A program made the translations under genes and the position numbers. The notes under the pieces were generated by a model, which saw only the letters and a program-made list of their open reading frames with translations, did no database searches and had not been told where the DNA came from. From Deltaproteobacteria bacterium (lineage in GTDB: Bacteria > Myxococcota > Kuafuiibacteriia > Kuafuiibacteriales > Kuafuiibacteriaceae): DNA of 32,593 bases. The stretch is from contig WYAZ01000106.1 of the NCBI GenBank assembly GCA_011526105.1, positions 1 to 32,593 on the forward strand. Reading direction: 5' to 3'. Shown piece by piece: positions 1 through 8,274 of this stretch. Position 1 is the stretch's first letter, and each line of letters starts with the position of its first letter.

Positions 1-57
1 CCTGCGGCCGCCCTTTCGGGCTCCTCGGTCATTGGGGGCGACCCAACTCCCTTCGTA
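1..57 (+). repeat. 57-bp direct repeat, left copy
   Basis: The first 57 bases of the window are identical, in the same orientation, to the last 57 (32537-32593). The repeat includes a small GCCC-TTTC-GGGC hairpin near its start. Perfect identity here contrasts with the diverged arms beside it. This suggests either an assembly overlap in a multicopy repeat or circular closure. Confidence 0.95.
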
Positions 58-123
58 GCGCGCCGACCAGCGACGAAAGATACTTCGCGGGAACATGATC
101 GAACTTCTCGGACGGGACACTAG
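1..123. repeat. Left-end portion of palindromic element C
   Basis: This stretch comprises a 57-bp core (1-57) followed by a 66-bp arm (58-123). The arm is, with a few mismatches and small indels, the reverse complement of 32469-32536 at the other end of the window. The outermost part GGACGGGACACTAG (110-123) is identical in the two arms. Core plus arms would make an element of about 190 bp with inverted-repeat ends and no coding capacity, which fits a MITE-like or other non-autonomous palindromic repeat. The terminal CTAG (120-123) also supplies the TAG stop codon of the neighbouring minus-strand gene. The family is not one I recognise. Confidence 0.75.
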
Positions 124-2549
124 AGAGTGCCGGTCGCGATCAACTTCACGCTCTCGATGCGACCCACGTCCCGTGAGGCATGATCCGAGACCCGAAGGAT
201 CCAAGTCCCTCGGAGGTTCATGCTCGCGAAGCCGCGCGTGTCGAAGGTGCGACGGATGTCGTCGGCGCTGCCGCCCTGCTTGTCGTGCAGCACGTGCTTC
301 ACGCCGTCCTTCTCGAGTTCGACTCGGAGGTCTCCGATGTACGGGTGCACGATGACGAGCTCGACCTTCAGGTCCGCGAGGGTGAGGCCTTCCGTCCCCT
401 CGAGGCGAACCTCGATGCCGGCCGGGCTGTTGTCCGGGATGGCCAGGTTCGGGCTGGCGGCGAGCTCGCGAGTGACGGTCTGGCCGCCCCCGTTTTGCCC
501 GTCATCGGAGCGTTTCGTGAGCTCCAAGGTCCACGCGTTCAGCATGCCGACGTCCGCTCGCGCGGTATCGCGCACCGTGAGGGTGTAGCGCCCGCGAGCG
601 GTGCCCGCAAACCCCGCCACATCGAAGGTGGCCTTGAGGTCGTCGGCGCTGCCGCCCTGCTTGTCGTGCAGGACGTACGTCTTCCCGTCCTTCTCGAGCA
701 CGACCTGCAGGTCGCCGCGATAGGTGTGCGTGATGTCCACGCTGACCCGCACGCGGGTCGGCGTGAACTCGTCGGTGATCTCGATCGCGCTCTGAACCCC
801 GGTGGTGTTGTTGTCTGGGATCGCGAGGGCAGGGGTGGCGGTGCGCTCGACGACCGAGTCCTCGCCGCCGCCGTTGTTGCCGCCGTCATCGGGGAGGAAG
901 TCCAGCCCCCAGCTCTCCAGGCGACCCGTGTCCGAGCTGGCTAGGTCGTAGACCGCGAGCGACCAGTCGCCGGTGACGGCGCGTCCCGCGAACTCCGGGA
1001 TCGCGATCGCGATGTCTAGGTTGTCCTGGCTCCCGCCTTCTTGGGCGTGCAAGGTGACCGACGTCCCGTTGTGGGTGAGCACCACGCGCAGGTCGCCGCG
1101 GTAGGTGTGGCTGATGCGCACGCGAGCGGTAACGCTCTTGGCGTTGAAGGTCTCGGTGAGCGACAGAGTGCTCACGATGCCGGACTGGTTGGCGTCCGGG
1201 ATGTCGAGCTTGGGCTCGAGCTGCTTGCGCACGACACCCTCGGGCGGCGCCGGCGGGTTCTGCGACAGGGTCAGGATCTGCTTCCACACCGAGAAGCGCA
1301 CGTTCGGGTTGTCGCGGTCGCTGAGGTCGTCGGTGTTGGACCCGTAGGGGGTGTTCGAGAACGAGTACCACAGGAAGTCGGGGTGCTTGGTCTTGGAACG
1401 ACCGACCCACTCGCCGCCGATGATGCCGCCCTGAGCGTCCAGCTCGAGGATGTAGTCGTAGTTCTCGATGGTGGTGTAGCGCTCGAGCATGTGGCCGGCC
1501 GGCTCGGTGCTCGGAGGGATGGAGTCCTCGACGATCCAAAGCCGAGTGCTGACGCGCATCAGCTTCACCGCATCGACGTTCCAGGTCCACTTCTGGGTGT
1601 TCGGGATCTCGGCCTCGGCGACGCCCATCTCGCGAAGCGCGTCCGCGAGCGCGATCTCTTCGTTCTTCGTGACCTCGTACTTGTAGACCGGGAAGTTCCA
1701 GACCTCGCGATCGGCGGTGAGATCGACCACGAAGGGTCGGTTCAAGCGCCCGAGCATGTTGGTGACGACGATATGGAAGGAACCAGCGTTTCCGTCTCGG
1801 CACTCCACCTTGTCCACGCGTCCGTGCGCGTCGAAGGTGAAGTCGCTCTCTGCCTCTTCACATCGGCGTCCGAGCATGCGCGCGGCGTCCGACCAGTAGA
1901 GCTCCGCGCCGAGCGCGTTGATGTCGCCGAGCTCGAACTTGGTGCATCCGTCGGCGGCGGGGTCGGCGCACTCGGTGACGCGGCGAGTGGCGGCGTCGTA
2001 GCGAACTGAGACCGGCCTCGTCGGCTCGTCCTCGTTGATGACGTAGGAAGCCCAGCCGTTGCAGTGGCCGTACCAGCTCTCCACGTCCCTGGTCCCGTAG
2101 CGACCGTGGTTCTTGTGCTCCCACTCCGCGGTGGCGCCGATCTCAAAGTTCTCCGGCTGGGCGTCCTCGTTGACCGGCTCGTCCTTGTAGTTCTTCTTGG
2201 CGAGGGTCATCTGGATCGGACGAATGCTGGCGCGGTTGGTGAGGGTGTCCCATTTCTCGGCCGGCGAAGGCACGGTCGAGCCCAGCCATCGCCACGACAG
2301 GCCGCCGTTGCGCATGGGCCACCAGTTGCTGGGGAAGGGCTTGCGCTCCGACTCACCCGCCGCGGGGAGCTCGGCGATCTTGCGCGTCATCGAGAGTTGA
2401 AAGCGGTTCGGGTCGTTCTCGTAGTCGATACGCTCTTCGGCCTCGACCTTCGCGACCTCGTGGGGCTCGCTCGTGTTGAGCTCGGGTCCACAGGCGGTGA
2501 GAAGTCCCGTGGCGATAATCCCGATCCAGCTCCATGTCCTGCTCTGCAT
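120..2549 (-). CDS. Pep-13-like transglutaminase lipoprotein with three P/Homo B domains
   Basis: This 809-aa exported lipoprotein starts with a short signal peptide ending in lipobox LLTAC (Cys20). Residues about 75-300 resemble the Phytophthora GP42/Pep-13 transglutaminase-elicitor family. They contain ESWYGHCNGWA with candidate nucleophile Cys163, GSFHIVVTN with candidate His259, and VVDLTADREVWNFPVYKYEV. The VWNFPVYKYEVT part resembles the Pep-13 peptide VWNQPVRGFKVYEQTEM. The C-terminal half holds three proprotein-convertase P domains (roughly 455-560, 577-680 and 700-809), each with IPD, (T/P)Y.GDL.V.L and a late W or V.S strand. P domains usually stabilise or target secreted enzymes. 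The ATG at 2549 is preceded by AGGAGG with an 8-nt gap. A protein cross-linking or ligating role at the cell surface is inference from the family. Confidence 0.82.
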   Translation of the reverse strand: MQSRTWSWIGIIATGLLTACGPELNTSEPHEVAKVEAEERIDYENDPNRFQLSMTRKIAELPAAGESERKPFPSNWWPMRNGGLSWRWLGSTVPSPAEKWDTLTNRASIRPIQMTLAKKNYKDEPVNEDAQPENFEIGATAEWEHKNHGRYGTRDVESWYGHCNGWASYVINEDEPTRPVSVRYDAATRRVTECADPAADGCTKFELGDINALGAELYWSDAARMLGRRCEEAESDFTFDAHGRVDKVECRDGNAGSFHIVVTNMLGRLNRPFVVDLTADREVWNFPVYKYEVTKNEEIALADALREMGVAEAEIPNTQKWTWNVDAVKLMRVSTRLWIVEDSIPPSTEPAGHMLERYTTIENYDYILELDAQGGIIGGEWVGRSKTKHPDFLWYSFSNTPYGSNTDDLSDRDNPNVRFSVWKQILTLSQNPPAPPEGVVRKQLEPKLDIPDANQSGIVSTLSLTETFNAKSVTARVRISHTYRGDLRVVLTHNGTSVTLHAQEGGSQDNLDIAIAIPEFAGRAVTGDWSLAVYDLASSDTGRLESWGLDFLPDDGGNNGGGEDSVVERTATPALAIPDNNTTGVQSAIEITDEFTPTRVRVSVDITHTYRGDLQVVLEKDGKTYVLHDKQGGSADDLKATFDVAGFAGTARGRYTLTVRDTARADVGMLNAWTLELTKRSDDGQNGGGQTVTRELAASPNLAIPDNSPAGIEVRLEGTEGLTLADLKVELVIVHPYIGDLRVELEKDGVKHVLHDKQGGSADDIRRTFDTRGFASMNLRGTWILRVSDHASRDVGRIESVKLIATGTL

Positions 2550-2557
2550 ACCCAAGT

Positions 2558-2563
2558 CCTCCT
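2558..2563 (-). promoter_or_regulatory. Strong ribosome binding site fixing the start of the P-domain lipoprotein
   Basis: On the minus strand AGGAGG lies 8 nt before ATG 2549. This favours that ATG over an in-frame TTG two codons upstream (2555), which would fall inside the spacer. Confidence 0.8.
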
Positions 2564-2745
2564 GGTGGGTGCGTCGGGACCGACAACAGCGTCGCCCTCC
2601 GACCTCCGCGCTGTTCCTTACGCGGCGCCCCCTTTAATCTTCCCCGGAACCGTTTGGGGTAGGAGACTGTAGGGATCAATAGGAAAGTAGGCGCGGATGT
2701 GTGTGATCTGCGGCACAGGCCGGGGAATCCACCCGGCTCAGCCGA

Positions 2746-4068
2746 CTACAAGGGACTCACGAGCATGTTGGCGACACACATCTCTTCGGTGGAACCCTCG
2801 CCCCAGTTGGTGTCCTCGGGTTCTCGGCAGGTCCCGCCCGAGCAGATCTGCTTGGCCTTGGTGTTGTCGAAGACGCACTTCAGGGAGAGCTGATCGCCGT
2901 TCTCAAACACCGGCGGGTCCTCGAAGAAGTACTCCCGCTGCCAATCGAAGTCCCACTTCTCGATGTTGAGGAGCGTCCGGGCCGGCACCCCCGGCTTCAG
3001 CAGCGCGAAGCGCCCGCGGTCGCCGAGCTTGTGCATGTGGAACATGACCGCGTGGATCTTGAAACCTCTCGTGAGATCGAGCTCCACGAAGAGCTCGAGC
3101 AGCCCTCGGGGGTCGGCGATGTAGCTGTGCTCGACGTCCTTCTGATTGGCCGGGATGTCCATGGTTCCGAGCACCCAGCCCGCATTCAAGAACGGCGCGT
3201 AGGAGAGCGGGGTCGAGACCTCGTTGGCCACGCGGAACTGGAGCTTGGTTTGATCGGGGTCTTCGTTGCCTGACAGCGTGTTGTAGTGAACCTGCAGGAC
3301 CATGTACGAGCCCTTGGGAACCTTGATTCCGTGCCCCTCCGGGAACGAGGATCCGCTGTAGCCAGGAATCCAAGCGGAGAGGAGCGCGATGGGGACGTTC
3401 GCGCCGCCCTCGGCCATGGGTCCCCCAAAGCACGTCCAGCCGTTGCCTTCCTCGCTGTCCTCCCACTTCCGCATCTCGGGAAGATTCGCCGGGGTGATGA
3501 GGTACACCGCGATGTGATGCACGATCTCCGGGTTGCCCGGCACCGCGTTGAAGCCGGTGACGTAGGTGTCTTCTTCCGCGCCCCACTCGATGGCGAAGCA
3601 GTGATAGTCGTCCGGCGAGGTCTTGGGGCGGTAGGGCTCGGCCATGACGATCTCTCGGTCGATGCGATCGAGTCCGCCACCGACAGGATCGAGCGCTGGA
3701 CCGGGAGCGTCCGGGTCGCCCTCGGGGGCCTGGGCGTCTGCCCAATGCGCGATCAGATCGATCTGTGCGTCCGTGAGCGAGGGGTCGTGTTGGTAGGCAG
3801 CATCGGCGGCTGCGGCGCTCCACGGCGGCATTCTCCTCGAGACCACCGCCGGTTTGATTGCGGCGGCGGCGTCCTTCGCCAGCTCGTAGGAGTCGAGGGC
3901 AAAGGGCGCGATGCCCCCGCTTCGGTGGCAGTTGATGCAGCGGCCCGCCAGAATGGGCTGTACATCCTGGTAATAGCTGGGCCCGGATTCCCCCCCTCCG
4001 CAGGCAGGGAGGAGCAGCGCAGAAAAGGCTACTACGGGCCAGGTACGGGCGTTCATGGCGGGGAACAT
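2746..4068 (-). CDS. Haem c / copper type II monooxygenase-like lipoprotein
   Basis: This 440-aa lipoprotein has lipobox LLPAC (Cys23). Residues 32-115 form a cytochrome c-like module with CINCH (Cys44, Cys47, His48) and RRMPPW, where Met80 is the likely distal ligand. Residues about 150-440 match the PHM/dopamine beta-hydroxylase copper fold. They carry His184-His185 in IVHHIAVYL, His261 in VLQVHYN (the PHM His172 position), FHMHKLG with His344 and His346 (the CuM pair), and STEEMC with Met430 (the CuM Met). All canonical copper ligands therefore appear present. In animals this fold hydroxylates peptides or dopamine with ascorbate; the bacterial substrate is unknown. Fusion to a haem domain suggests electrons come from a redox chain. 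ATG 4068 was used; ATG 4056 is an equally good start. Confidence 0.85.
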   Translation of the reverse strand: MFPAMNARTWPVVAFSALLLPACGGGESGPSYYQDVQPILAGRCINCHRSGGIAPFALDSYELAKDAAAAIKPAVVSRRMPPWSAAAADAAYQHDPSLTDAQIDLIAHWADAQAPEGDPDAPGPALDPVGGGLDRIDREIVMAEPYRPKTSPDDYHCFAIEWGAEEDTYVTGFNAVPGNPEIVHHIAVYLITPANLPEMRKWEDSEEGNGWTCFGGPMAEGGANVPIALLSAWIPGYSGSSFPEGHGIKVPKGSYMVLQVHYNTLSGNEDPDQTKLQFRVANEVSTPLSYAPFLNAGWVLGTMDIPANQKDVEHSYIADPRGLLELFVELDLTRGFKIHAVMFHMHKLGDRGRFALLKPGVPARTLLNIEKWDFDWQREYFFEDPPVFENGDQLSLKCVFDNTKAKQICSGGTCREPEDTNWGEGSTEEMCVANMLVSPL

Positions 4069-4158
4069 CGACCGGGCCCTCCCAGAGAGTCAATCCGCAC
4101 CCCGGTGGGACGGGTGGCCCATTCTTGACCCGGACGCCGCCCAAAGGGATGAGACCGC
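4069..4158. promoter_or_regulatory. Divergent intergenic region
   Basis: These 90 bp separate the minus-strand haem/copper lipoprotein from the plus-strand dehydrogenase and must hold promoters for both unless each is read from further away. AAAGGGA at 4143-4149 is a reasonable ribosome binding site for ATG 4159. No clear -35/-10 pair was seen. Confidence 0.4.
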
Positions 4159-5295
4159 ATGAGCGCTCATCGAGTGGTGGCCCTGCCGGGTGACGGCATC
4201 GGCCCCGAAGTCATGCGCGAGGCCCTCCGTGCGGTGCGCCTCGCCGGCGACAAGCAGGGGCTCTCGTTCGAGATCGACGAGATCCCATGCGGCGGCAAGT
4301 ACTACCTGGAGCACGGTCGCGACTGGCCCGAAGGCAGCGAAGAGCGATGCCGCGCGGCGGACGTGATCCTGCTCGGCGCGGTCGGCTGGCCGAGCCCGGG
4401 TGGCGGTGGTCCGGTCACCATGAGCGACGGCAACATGGCGGGCTACAACCCAGTGATCGGCAACCGCACTCGGCTCGATCTCTACGCCAACATCCGTCCG
4501 GTGAAGCTGTACCCGGGGGTGCAGCACCGGATCTCGGGTGAAGTGAAGACCGTCTGGGCGACCAAGAACGTCGACATGGTCATCTTTCGCGAGAACACGG
4601 AGGGCCTCTACGCCGGCATTCGCGGGGTGCTCGCGCCCGGGGGCGTGCGAAAGGTGGCGATCGATACACGGGTCATCACGCGTGAGGCTTCACTCCGAAT
4701 CATCCGTCGCGCGTTCGAGTTCGCGCGCGCGAGAACGGGTGCGCCGCGCGATGGCAAGAAGCGCGTCACCGCCATCGTCAAGAACAACGTGCTCGACGGC
4801 TGCCGACTCTTTCACGAGATCTTTCTCGAGGTCGGCCAGGAGTATCCGGACGTGGAGAAAGACACCGCGATCGTCGACGCCTTTACGCAATGGCTGGTCA
4901 CCGAGCCCGAGCGATACGACGTCTGCGTGACCACCAACATGTTTGGTGACATCGTCACCGACCTCGCGGCGGTGCTCCAAGGCGGCATGGGAATGGCCGT
5001 GGGAATGAACGTGGGCGATGCGCACGCGATGTTCGAACCGATCCACGGCTCGGCGCCGCCCCTCGCCGGACTCGATCGCGCCAACCCCATGGCGATGACG
5101 ATGGCGGCGGCTGAGGCCCTCAAATGGCTCGGCCAAAAGAAGGCTGACGCGGGCTGCGTGGCGGCGGGCGAGGCCATCGACCGGGCGGTCCGGAGCGTGC
5201 TTTCAGATGGAGCGCCCCTCACGGAAGACCTAGTGGGACGGGACCGAGCCGCTGCCCTGTCGGCGGTATCCGAGGCAATTCTCCGGAAGATCTAG
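4159..5295 (+). CDS. Isocitrate/isopropylmalate dehydrogenase family protein
   Basis: This is a 378-aa NAD(P)-dependent beta-decarboxylating dehydrogenase. Family marks are LPGDGIGPEV near the N-terminus, RLDLYANIRPVKLYPG, FRENTEGLYAG, the Lys-containing IVKNNVLDG, the metal-binding signature TTNMFGDIVTDLAA, and FEPIHGSAP near the C-terminus. The family oxidises and decarboxylates 2-hydroxy-dicarboxylates such as isocitrate, 3-isopropylmalate, homoisocitrate, tartrate or malate. RENTEGLYAG resembles isocitrate/homoisocitrate/tartrate members more than LeuB, whose equivalent is usually RELTGG. The substrate cannot be fixed from sequence alone. No leucine or lysine pathway genes lie beside it. 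AAAGGGA lies 9 nt before the ATG. Confidence 0.88.
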   Translation: MSAHRVVALPGDGIGPEVMREALRAVRLAGDKQGLSFEIDEIPCGGKYYLEHGRDWPEGSEERCRAADVILLGAVGWPSPGGGGPVTMSDGNMAGYNPVIGNRTRLDLYANIRPVKLYPGVQHRISGEVKTVWATKNVDMVIFRENTEGLYAGIRGVLAPGGVRKVAIDTRVITREASLRIIRRAFEFARARTGAPRDGKKRVTAIVKNNVLDGCRLFHEIFLEVGQEYPDVEKDTAIVDAFTQWLVTEPERYDVCVTTNMFGDIVTDLAAVLQGGMGMAVGMNVGDAHAMFEPIHGSAPPLAGLDRANPMAMTMAAAEALKWLGQKKADAGCVAAGEAIDRAVRSVLSDGAPLTEDLVGRDRAAALSAVSEAILRKI

Positions 5296-5333
5296 GGGCT
5301 TGGGACCACAGACATCTCGTTTCCCCGCGCCAT

Positions 5334-5352
5334 GGTAGGTGGGCTGCCTACC
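5334..5352 (+). terminator. Inverted repeat downstream of the dehydrogenase
   Basis: GGTAGG and CCTACC flank a 7-nt loop, 39 bp after the dehydrogenase stop codon. There is no T run, so it may be a weak or Rho-assisted terminator, or only a chance hairpin. Confidence 0.3.
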
Positions 5353-5423
5353 CTAGCCGCTCGGTGATTCGGCGTAGAGCCTGTTGGGTTGATATCATCC
5401 ACACTGCCTTGGGGTTCAAAGGA

Positions 5424-6803
5424 ATGAACATCCGAACATTCGGCCCGAGGATGGGCCTTCTCATCGCGCTCGTCGCGGCCGCGCCTCTTTACACTGGATG
5501 TGAAGACGACACGATCGCGCCGACCAACCGACCGGTCCCGCCCACCTGCGAGGAGGACGATCGCTACTGCAACGTGAGCGGTCGTCTCGATCTGGGTGTT
5601 CGCACGGACACCGGGATCGCCGACCCCGACGACGCCGGGGTGCCAGCGGCAGATGCGGGCACGCTCGACCTCGGCGCTCCCGATCTCGGCGCTGATCCGC
5701 CGGACTCGGGCGTCGTGGACTCGGGGCCGCCTCCCGTGTTCATCGATATCCAGGGCACGCACGACGTCTACTATCAGTTCGACTGGTCGAACGCGCTCTT
5801 CGGCATCAACAACCTCGCCGGTCCAGTGCGAACGATCTTGGCCGCGCTGCGCGGAAACCTTCGCGGAGTGCTCGAAGACGAGCTCGGTCTCGACGCCGCG
5901 GTCGCGATCATCATCGCCGCCGCCATACCGTCGAACACCATCAGCAACTTCGTGCAGCAGCTCGAGCAGGACGTGCCGTGGCTGCTGCCGTTGCTCGATA
6001 TCATCGACGTTCTGGCCACGTTCTTCGAGAACGTGGAGGTCAAGGGTGCGCTCACGATCACCCATGGAGCGGTGGATGCCGCCACACGCACGCGTGCGCT
6101 CGCGGGGTCGGATGCCTGGTCGAAGCTCTACGTGCACCTGATTCAGCAGTGTCCCTCGAACTACACCCCCACCCAGGTGCGAACGACCGGTTGCGACCTG
6201 CTGGGCATCGATGCGGTCGCCCAAACGCCGCCGCCTCCTTCGAATCCGAACACCCCTCGGCCGCTCCAGGTCCGGATTCAAGCGGTGTCACCGTTCGTGG
6301 GGACGCAGCAAGAGGGCCTTGGCGCCGCGGACTTCGAGTTCTCGAATCCTCGTCGTGAGGCCGACATCGACGTGGGCGGCCTGGTGCTTCTGGTCATCGA
6401 CGCGGTCACCAACGCGGTGACGAACGGTCAGTATCGAACGTTGCACGCCGCGCTGCTGGGCGCGTTTGACTGCCCCGGCCTCGCAGCTCGACTCACGAGC
6501 AACTTCGTCTATCAACAGCTCATTGAGTCTGGCTGTGAAGACCTCATCGGCAACACCGTCGACCAGGTGTTTGGAGTCGCGGTGGGCTGGAACGTGATCG
6601 AGTTCGACCAGCTGGGCCGCGCGGTCGACACCAACAACGACAACCGCGCAGACTACCTGCAGAACTACGCGACCGACGATCGCCTCGATGGTCGCGTTCG
6701 CACCTTGGGCAGCGAAAGCCTGGGCGGGCGCTGGTGCGCGCCCCGCGGCCTCAACCATCCGAACGGGCCCATGCCGGACGCGGCCTGCCCGAACCCGCCC
6801 TGA
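5424..6803 (+). CDS. Secreted lipoprotein of unknown function
   Basis: This is a 459-aa lipoprotein. ATG 5424 gives a basic N-terminus and hydrophobic segment ending in YTGC (Cys near residue 25), a plausible lipobox. An in-frame ATG lies 60 bp upstream, but its translation lacks a signal-peptide shape. An Asp/Gly/Pro-rich spacer follows (repeated D-G/A-G and DLGA units, about residues 55-105), of the kind that anchors myxobacterial surface proteins. The folded part begins at FIDIQGTHDVYYQFDW. It contains hydrophobic helices (AAVAIIIAAAIP, LLPLLDIIDVLATFF) and several Cys that could pair. No catalytic motif is recognisable. The gene converges on the M20 peptidase gene with three bases between stop codons. 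Confidence 0.8.
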   Translation: MNIRTFGPRMGLLIALVAAAPLYTGCEDDTIAPTNRPVPPTCEEDDRYCNVSGRLDLGVRTDTGIADPDDAGVPAADAGTLDLGAPDLGADPPDSGVVDSGPPPVFIDIQGTHDVYYQFDWSNALFGINNLAGPVRTILAALRGNLRGVLEDELGLDAAVAIIIAAAIPSNTISNFVQQLEQDVPWLLPLLDIIDVLATFFENVEVKGALTITHGAVDAATRTRALAGSDAWSKLYVHLIQQCPSNYTPTQVRTTGCDLLGIDAVAQTPPPPSNPNTPRPLQVRIQAVSPFVGTQQEGLGAADFEFSNPRREADIDVGGLVLLVIDAVTNAVTNGQYRTLHAALLGAFDCPGLAARLTSNFVYQQLIESGCEDLIGNTVDQVFGVAVGWNVIEFDQLGRAVDTNNDNRADYLQNYATDDRLDGRVRTLGSESLGGRWCAPRGLNHPNGPMPDAACPNPP

Positions 6804-6806
6804 GCT

Positions 6807-8237
6807 CTAGCGTTTGCGCTGATGGTGCTGGGCCAAGACCTGCGCCACACAAGCGGTGATCTTCTCTCCGGTGGGGAGGTGCAGGAACTCGTTGGGGCCG
6901 TGTGCGTTCGACTGAGGACCGAGCACCCCAGTGATGAGGAACTGCGCCTTCGGGAACTTCTCGCCGAGCATACCCATAAACGGGATAGAGCCACCCTCAC
7001 CCATGAACGCCGCCGGTTTTCCGAACGCACCTTGTGAGGCTTGCGATGTGGAGTCGAGCAGCCACTCTTCGGCCAGAGGCGCATTCCATCCTCCAGCACC
7101 CTCGGCTTCGAAGTGAACCTTGGCCCCGTAGGGCGGATCCTTCTCCAGCGTCTCTTTCACCAAGGCCATCGCTCGCTCCGCGTGGACGTTTGGAGGGAGG
7201 CGCAAGCTGAGTTTCAACTCGGTGCCGGGTCGCAGGACGTTGCCCGCGCTCTCGAGCGGAGGCAGACCGGCCGCACCCGTCACCGAGAGAGCCGGTCTCC
7301 AAGTTCGATTCAGGATGAGCTCGCCGACATCCTCGCTCACCGGCTTCATGCCGGGCACGAGCGGGAACTTGCTGTAGACCTCGCGGCCGAGGATCTGAGC
7401 TGAGGCCTTCGCCTGCTCGAGCCGCTGGGCCGGGACCTCGCCGCACAAGGCCGGCAGCTTGATCTGCCCGGTCGCCTCGTCTTCGAGCCGAGAGAGCAGC
7501 ATGCGCGCGATGCGGAAGCTGGACGGAACGATGCCGCTGGCGTCGCCGGAGTGAACACCTTCGCTCAAGACCGAGACGCTGAGGGTGCCGCCCACCAAGC
7601 CGCGCAGCGAGGTCGTGGTCCACAGCTGCTCGTAGTTGCCGCAGCCGGAGTCGAGACACACCACGAGGCTCGGTTCGCCGATGCGGGAGGCGAGGGCGTC
7701 GATGTAGTGCGGAAGGTCGGGGCTGCCGGATTCTTCGCTCGCCTCGATGATCACGACGAGCCGCGCATGGGGCGCGTTTTGCCTTTGCAGCGCGAGGACC
7801 GCGGTGAGAGAGGCGAAGGCCGCGTAGCCGTCATCCGCGCCGCCGCGGCCATAGAGCTTGTCGCCGCGCCGGACGGGGGTCCAGGGCCCGAGCCCTTCGG
7901 ACCAGCCCACCATCTCGGGCTGTTTGTCCAGGTGCCCATAGAGCAGCACGGTGTCGGTGTCACCGGCGCGCGTGGGCGGGATCTCCATGAAGATGATCGG
8001 CGTCCGCTCGCCGTGCTCAACGACTTCTACCGTGAGTCCAGGGATCTTCTGCGCGCGGCACCAGGCTGCGATGAGCTTGGTCGCCTTCTGCATGTGTCCG
8101 GCGGCACGCCACTCGGCATCGAACATCGGAGACTTGTTCGGGATCCGGATGTACTCGGTGAGCGCAGGGACGATCGACTCCTCCCAGGTCTCATGGACGA
8201 AGGACATCGAGTTTGCGGCGACGGATGAGGTGTTCAC
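6807..8237 (-). CDS. M20-family metallopeptidase (dipeptidase-like)
   Basis: This 476-aa zinc peptidase belongs to the M20 family, closest to the carnosinase/CNDP-like dipeptidases. Expected ligands and catalytic residues are present: YGHLDKQP (His102, catalytic Asp104), GRGGADDGY (bridging Asp), IEASEESGS (catalytic Glu and ligand Glu, 168-169) and CLDSGCG (Asp196). The inserted dimerisation/lid domain begins near GGTLSVSVLSEGVHSG. Length is normal. The start is uncertain: GTG 8237 or ATG 8207 (MSFVHETW), neither with a strong ribosome binding site. No signal peptide is visible, so cytoplasmic peptide turnover is likely. Confidence 0.9.
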   Translation of the reverse strand: MNTSSVAANSMSFVHETWEESIVPALTEYIRIPNKSPMFDAEWRAAGHMQKATKLIAAWCRAQKIPGLTVEVVEHGERTPIIFMEIPPTRAGDTDTVLLYGHLDKQPEMVGWSEGLGPWTPVRRGDKLYGRGGADDGYAAFASLTAVLALQRQNAPHARLVVIIEASEESGSPDLPHYIDALASRIGEPSLVVCLDSGCGNYEQLWTTTSLRGLVGGTLSVSVLSEGVHSGDASGIVPSSFRIARMLLSRLEDEATGQIKLPALCGEVPAQRLEQAKASAQILGREVYSKFPLVPGMKPVSEDVGELILNRTWRPALSVTGAAGLPPLESAGNVLRPGTELKLSLRLPPNVHAERAMALVKETLEKDPPYGAKVHFEAEGAGGWNAPLAEEWLLDSTSQASQGAFGKPAAFMGEGGSIPFMGMLGEKFPKAQFLITGVLGPQSNAHGPNEFLHLPTGEKITACVAQVLAQHHQRKR

Positions 8238-8274
8238 AAAGCTCGGCTACCACGTCCGGCCGCGCCATTGGAAC

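Noticed and set aside
180-944. Plus-strand open frame of 254 aa opposite the P-domain lipoprotein
   Set aside because: It is the complement of a well-supported coding region with domain motifs. Its composition (runs of V, R, G, D) is typical of antisense shadows in GC-rich DNA.
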